A stretch of DNA of 9,918 bases from Desulfobulbaceae bacterium (GTDB lineage: Bacteria; Desulfobacterota; Desulfobulbia; Desulfobulbales; Desulfocapsaceae), in contig JAIRRG010000182.1 in the NCBI GenBank assembly GCA_031256095.1, forward strand, positions 1 to 9,918. Reading direction: 5' to 3'. The translations under genes were made by a program, and so were the position numbers. This document shows, piece after piece, positions 7,119 through 9,918 of this stretch (position 1 is the stretch's first letter; every line of letters begins with the position of its first letter). Under the pieces are notes generated by a model. That model saw only the letters and a program-made list of their open reading frames with translations. It was not told the origin of the DNA and did not search any database.

Positions 7119-7146
7119 AAAAAAACTTCAATCCAAACGCGGATCG
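7119..7146 (-). terminator. Weak intrinsic terminator at the end of yejE
   Basis: Read on the minus strand: CGATCC, a six-base loop, GGATTG (six pairs including one G-T), then AAG and seven T residues. The hairpin covers the last codons and stop of yejE. The stem is short, so termination would be partial; it would separate the yej genes from the mla promoter. Confidence 0.4.
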
Positions 7147-8165
7147 AAAGCGGCGCGCAGGGCCTCGCCGATGAAAATCAGTAAAATCAGGGTGACGGTG
7201 ACGACCAAAAAAGAAGACAGTGACAGCCACCAGGCGCCGAGGTTGGCCTTGCCCTGGGCCAGCAGTTCGCCAAGGCTCGGCGCGGTTGGCGGCACGCCAA
7301 GGCCAAGAAAGTCAAGGCTGGTTAGGGCGAGAATCGATGAGGAAACGCGAAAAGGCAAAAAGGTGATGACCGGTGTCAGGCCATTGGGCAGCAGATGACG
7401 GTACATGATCGTCCAATTGCCGACCCCCAAAGCCTTGGCAGCGGTGACATACTCCAGGTTTCTGCCGCGCAAAAACTCGGCGCGGACATAATCGGCCAGG
7501 CCCATCCAACTGAAGAGCGACAAGAGCACAAGAAGCAGCAAAGCGCCAGGCTGAAAAATCGAGGAAAAGATAATCAACAGATACAATTCCGGCATTGATC
7601 CCCAAATTTCCGAGCCGCGCTGTAGCAACAGGTCGAGCTTGCCGCCAAAATAGCCCTGAACCGCGCCCATGAACATGCCGAACAGGGTACCAACCACGGT
7701 CAGGGCCAGGCCAAACAGCACCGACAGCCTAAAACCATAGAGAAGACGCGCCAGCACATCGCGGCCCCGGTCATCGGTACCCAGCCAATTATTTCGACTG
7801 GGCGGCGAGGGGAACGGCCCGGACAGCGTCCGGTCAATCGTCTGATAGCCATGGGGATTGAGCGGATAGACGGCGTAGTTCTCCGGTTTTTGCATCTGGC
7901 CAAGGAAAAATGGGTCGCGGTAATCGGTTTCGGTGGCAAAATCACCACCAAAATCTGTCTCCGGATAGGTGCGAAAAATTGGGAAAAAGAAGCGCCCGTC
8001 GTAATGAACGACAAAGGGTTTGTCGTTGCTGAGGATTTCCGCGCACAGACTCATGGCAAAAAGAATCACGAAAACGATCAGACTAACCAGGCCGCGCCGG
8101 TCGCGGCAAAATCGTCGCCAGCGGCGGGCGGCGGGCGTTTTCCCGCTATAAGCCTGACTATTCAT
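7128..8165 (-). CDS. yejE: Peptide ABC-transporter permease YejE (microcin C/oligopeptide type)
   Basis: A 345-residue inner-membrane permease closely following the E. coli YejE pattern. It has an Arg-rich N-terminus then GLVSLIVFVILFAMSLCAE; a periplasmic domain with NDKPFVVHYDGRFFFP and TDFGGDFATETDY; then PFPSPPSRNNWLGTDDRGRDVLARLLYG. The ABC permease (EAA) loop is YVTAAKALGV followed by YRHLLPNGLTPVI, and the end is LIFIGEALRAAFDPR. With YejB it forms the membrane channel of the Yej importer, which in E. coli takes up peptides and the antibiotic microcin C. I chose ATG 8165, which overlaps the yejB stop by 8 bp and gives E. coli-like length. An ATG at 8204 would add 13 residues inside yejB. 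Neither has a strong binding site, so translational coupling is likely. No yejF ATPase follows; the next gene is mlaE. Confidence 0.93.
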   Translation of the reverse strand: MNSQAYSGKTPAARRWRRFCRDRRGLVSLIVFVILFAMSLCAEILSNDKPFVVHYDGRFFFPIFRTYPETDFGGDFATETDYRDPFFLGQMQKPENYAVYPLNPHGYQTIDRTLSGPFPSPPSRNNWLGTDDRGRDVLARLLYGFRLSVLFGLALTVVGTLFGMFMGAVQGYFGGKLDLLLQRGSEIWGSMPELYLLIIFSSIFQPGALLLLVLLSLFSWMGLADYVRAEFLRGRNLEYVTAAKALGVGNWTIMYRHLLPNGLTPVITFLPFRVSSSILALTSLDFLGLGVPPTAPSLGELLAQGKANLGAWWLSLSSFLVVTVTLILLIFIGEALRAAFDPRLD

Positions 8166-9207
8166 CGAGACGCCGAAAACTGATGCGGGGATCGGCCCAG
8201 ACATAGCTCAAATCGGTGAGCAGGCGGCCAACAAGCCCCAAGATCGTGAAAAAATACAGGGTGCCCAACACCACCGGATAATCGCGGTTCATCACCGACT
8301 GGTAGGCGAGCAAGCCCATGCCGTCAAGAGAGAAGATCGTCTCAATCAACAGGCTTCCCGTAAAAAATGAGGCCAGGAAATAGCCGGGAAAGCCGGTGAT
8401 AATTGGGATGATGGCGTTGCGAAAGACATGGCGGTACAAGACCTGACCGCTGGTCAAACCTTTGGCGCGGGCGGTGAGGACATATTTTTTGTGGATTTCT
8501 TCAAGAAATGAATTCTTGGTCAGCATGGTCATCACCGCCAGGCTGCCGACGGCACTGGCGGTCACCGGCAAGACGCAATGCCAGAGATAATCGGCAATTC
8601 TGGCCGCCCAGCCCAGCTCACGCCAATTGTCGGATACCAGGCCGCGGATCGGAAAGACCGCCCAGAAGCTGCCGCCGCCAAACAGCACCACCATAGCAAG
8701 TCCCAAAACGAAGCCGGGGATGGCATAGCCAAGCAAAAGGATGCTTGAGGTGAAAAGATCAAAGCGCGAACCGTGACGCACCGCCTTGGCAATACCCAAG
8801 GGTACACACAGGCCGTAAACGATGATAAATGTCCACAATCCCAATGACATGGAAACCGGCATCCGCGAGATGACCAGCGAGGCGACACCGGTATGATGGT
8901 AGTAGGATTCGCCGAAATCGAAGCGCAAGTAATTCTTCATCATGGTGACAAAGCGCCCGAGCGGTGGTTTGTCAAAACCATAGAGGGCGCGCAGCCCGGC
9001 CAACCGCTCCGGGTCGAGACCGGAATTGCCGCGATACAGCGAGCCGCCGGCCGCCACCTCGCCGGAGGCGCCTTTGCCTTCCATTTGGGCGATCAGTTGC
9101 TCGACCGGACCGCCAGGGACAAACTGGGTGACGGCGAAGGTGACAACCATCACTCCCAGCAGGGTGGGGATCATCAGGGCGAGGCGTTTCAGGGTATAGA
9201 TCAGCAT
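8158..9207 (-). CDS. yejB: Peptide ABC-transporter permease YejB (microcin C/oligopeptide type)
   Basis: A 349-residue permease with a typical N-terminus (MLIYTLKRLALMIPTLLGV) and the YejB-specific landmarks APGGPV-like VPGGPVEQLIA, YRGNSGLDPERL, YGFDKP and YLRFDFGES. The EAA loop is YVLTARAKGL followed by YRHVFRNAIIPII, then FFTGSLLIETIFSLDGMGLL and a C-terminal DPRISF. It pairs with YejE. I placed the start at ATG 9207 because it begins the first membrane helix, as in E. coli YejB. The frame is open back to a TAA at 9333-9331, so a GTG at 9258 or a TTG at 9300 could add 17 or 31 residues, but no good ribosome-binding site is seen for any of the three. The gene ends in TAG. The expected neighbour yejA is missing upstream. 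Confidence 0.92.
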   Translation of the reverse strand: MLIYTLKRLALMIPTLLGVMVVTFAVTQFVPGGPVEQLIAQMEGKGASGEVAAGGSLYRGNSGLDPERLAGLRALYGFDKPPLGRFVTMMKNYLRFDFGESYYHHTGVASLVISRMPVSMSLGLWTFIIVYGLCVPLGIAKAVRHGSRFDLFTSSILLLGYAIPGFVLGLAMVVLFGGGSFWAVFPIRGLVSDNWRELGWAARIADYLWHCVLPVTASAVGSLAVMTMLTKNSFLEEIHKKYVLTARAKGLTSGQVLYRHVFRNAIIPIITGFPGYFLASFFTGSLLIETIFSLDGMGLLAYQSVMNRDYPVVLGTLYFFTILGLVGRLLTDLSYVWADPRISFRRLDE

Positions 9208-9540
9208 GGCGAAAGTAAAAGGTGAATGAGTGGCGCCGATAATACGAAAAAATTTCACATTCGCCAGCGAAAAATACGGCACCTGACCGTCCACCCACAA
9301 AATGTTGTCAGCGCCCGCCTTTTTCCGTCTTTACATTTGCAGTGCCCTATTTTACCTTTGCGAGGGCTTGTTATGGAAGTAGAGGCGGTGCAACCGCTGG
9401 TAGTGAAACCGCATCTTCTTGTCAGACCGAGACAGCCGTACCCCACAGAGCGCCGGTTGGCAAGGCCGCACGGCGGCATAAATGCTGTTTTCCCGGCTCG
9501 CTCGCGCACCGCATACGATACGTGCCTTGTTGTTAGCAAG
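9208..9540. other. Gene-free GC-rich segment between yejB and the insertion sequence
   Basis: About 330 bp with no gene I can support. Its yejB-proximal part should hold the yejB promoter and leader; TATTAT at 9247-9242 on the minus strand is a possible -10. The part at about 9361-9540 is GC-rich with several short inverted repeats, for example GCGGT/ACCGC at 9385-9397 with a 3-base loop and TGTC/GACA at 9420-9434. Open frames exist on both strands but read as Arg/Pro/Ser-rich translations without family resemblance. It could be remnant DNA, an RNA element, or the tail of a disrupted gene. Confidence 0.5.
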
Positions 9541-9614
9541 CTATGAAAGTGTGTGTAAATTGGCAATAACAAACCAAGAAAGGTAAGATTAGAAAATATT
9601 TTAGTTGTTTTTTG

Positions 9615-9643
9615 TTGGGTTTTCACATGTTTTGATGTATAAT
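9615..9643 (+). promoter_or_regulatory. Candidate transposase promoter in the IS leader
   Basis: TTGGGT (9615-9620), a 17-bp spacer and a perfect TATAAT (9638-9643), with TG directly before the -10. Transcription would start near 9650, about 48 bases before the transposase ATG. Confidence 0.55.
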
Positions 9644-9697
9644 GGTCTCTCACTTAAGGTAGTTCATATAACACAATACAATTTTTGAGAGAGACCA
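9643..9697 (+). repeat. Perfect 9-bp inverted repeat enclosing the transposase ribosome-binding site
   Basis: TGGTCTCTC (9643-9651) is perfectly complementary to GAGAGACCA (9689-9697), with 37 bases between. The right arm contains the GAGAGAGA purine run that is the only ribosome-binding site for the ATG at 9698. The left arm starts within the promoter's -10, so only transcripts entering from outside the element would contain both complete arms. Confidence 0.75.
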
Positions 9698-9918
9698 ATG
9701 GATCGTCACGAGTATCCAAGTGATATTACACGAGAATAGTTCGAACAGATTCGTCCTATCCTGGAAGCGGAACGTAAGGGAATAAAACCAAGGAAAGTTG
9801 ATCTGTATGATATATTCTGTGCAATTCTGTATATAATCAAGTCAGGTTGTCAATGGCGAATGCTCCCATCTGATTTTCCAAAATGGCAACTGGTGTATTA
9901 TTATTACTACGCATGGAG
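9698..9918 (+). pseudogene. IS5-family transposase, N-terminal part, interrupted by TAG at codon 14
   Basis: From ATG 9698 the frame reads MDRHEYPSDITRE, then TAG (9737-9739), then continues open to the window edge with FEQIRPILEAERKG, KPRKVDLYDIFCAILYI and KSGCQWRMLPSDFPKW. This is the DUF4096-type N-terminal domain of IS5-family transposases (YPSDLT-x-x-QW...GRPRKVD...GCQWR-LP-DFP). The amber codon falls where relatives usually have Glu/Gln/Asp (a CAG or GAG to TAG change would explain it). No ATG, GTG or TTG restart occurs until ATG 9860, so the copy is probably dead unless the stop is read through. The DDE catalytic domain lies beyond the window. Codon and base use are AT-rich compared with its neighbours, consistent with transfer. 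Confidence 0.85.

Larger units (their letters stand above)
9541..9918 (+). mobile_element. Left part of an IS5-family insertion sequence (right end outside)
   Basis: Base composition switches sharply from GC-rich to AT-rich at about 9530-9545. Downstream lies a leader followed by an IS5-type transposase frame pointing to the window edge. The exact outer end and target duplication cannot be set because the right end is not in the window; the start at about 9541 is therefore approximate. The element faces away from yejB, with its left end towards it. Confidence 0.7.

Noticed and set aside
9526..9541. GTTAGC near the IS edge as a possible integron attC core
   Set aside because: No matching RYYYAAC partner with the required imperfect stem is found upstream, and there is no gene cassette or integrase.
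9226..9546. Plus-strand open frame of 106 codons with an AAAGGTGA before its ATG
   Set aside because: The translation is Arg/Pro-rich with no recognisable domain and runs across the yejB upstream region into the IS boundary; kept only as part of the unexplained block.
9255..9653. Minus-strand open frame of about 130 codons spanning the IS boundary
   Set aside because: It crosses an abrupt composition switch and the IS promoter and shows no family pattern; a real gene would not span the junction of two unrelated segments.

Overview
The window comes from a diderm (Gram-negative) bacterium. It carries a complete-looking outer-membrane lipid-asymmetry (Mla) operon. The coding DNA is GC-rich, and stop codons are mostly TGA. 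The gene set (a DUF1566 protein, a GlgX-type debranching enzyme, an mla operon with mlaA built in, and yejB/yejE) fits a Desulfobacterota/deltaproteobacterial or related proteobacterial genome. That placement is inference from gene style, not from any database match.

Layout. Positions 1-847 (minus) hold the N-terminal 282 residues of a DUF1566 (Lcl_C) protein that runs off the left edge. An 85-bp divergent gap with a TATAAT box separates it from a 742-residue isoamylase/GlgX-type glycogen debranching enzyme (932-3160, plus). The 3' end of that gene overlaps by 60 bp, tail to tail, the last gene of a long minus-strand operon. Read in its own direction (from 7014 down to 3101), this operon is mlaE (permease), mlaF (ATPase), mlaD (MCE protein), mlaA (outer-membrane component), mlaC (periplasmic carrier) and a small stand-alone cyclic-nucleotide-binding-domain protein. 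E/F, F/D and A/C are joined by 4-base start-stop overlaps. A good promoter candidate lies just upstream of mlaE, and a weak intrinsic terminator closes the gene before it.

Upstream of mlaE, on the same strand, are two peptide ABC-transporter permeases, yejE (8165-7128) and yejB (9207-8158), overlapping by 8 bp. The usual partners, YejA (binding protein) and YejF (ATPase), are absent from the window. Next to yejB lies about 330 bp of GC-rich DNA without a convincing gene. Then comes an abrupt switch to AT-rich DNA: the left part of an IS5-family insertion sequence on the plus strand (about 9541-9918, cut by the window edge). Its transposase reading frame has an in-frame TAG at codon 14. Its leader contains a promoter and a perfect 9-bp inverted repeat positioned to hide the transposase ribosome-binding site in read-through transcripts.

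How the genes fit together. MlaA (outer membrane), MlaC (periplasmic shuttle) and MlaEFD (inner-membrane ABC complex) form a full phospholipid-trafficking route in one transcription unit, but no MlaB/STAS gene is present. The operon instead ends with a cNMP-binding-domain protein, which makes a second-messenger input to the transporter a testable guess. I found no RNA genes, CRISPR array or prophage genes. The most unusual signals are the mla gene order with the cNMP-domain tail gene, the MlaA without a lipobox, the leader architecture of the IS, and the yejBE pair stripped of its partners next to the IS.
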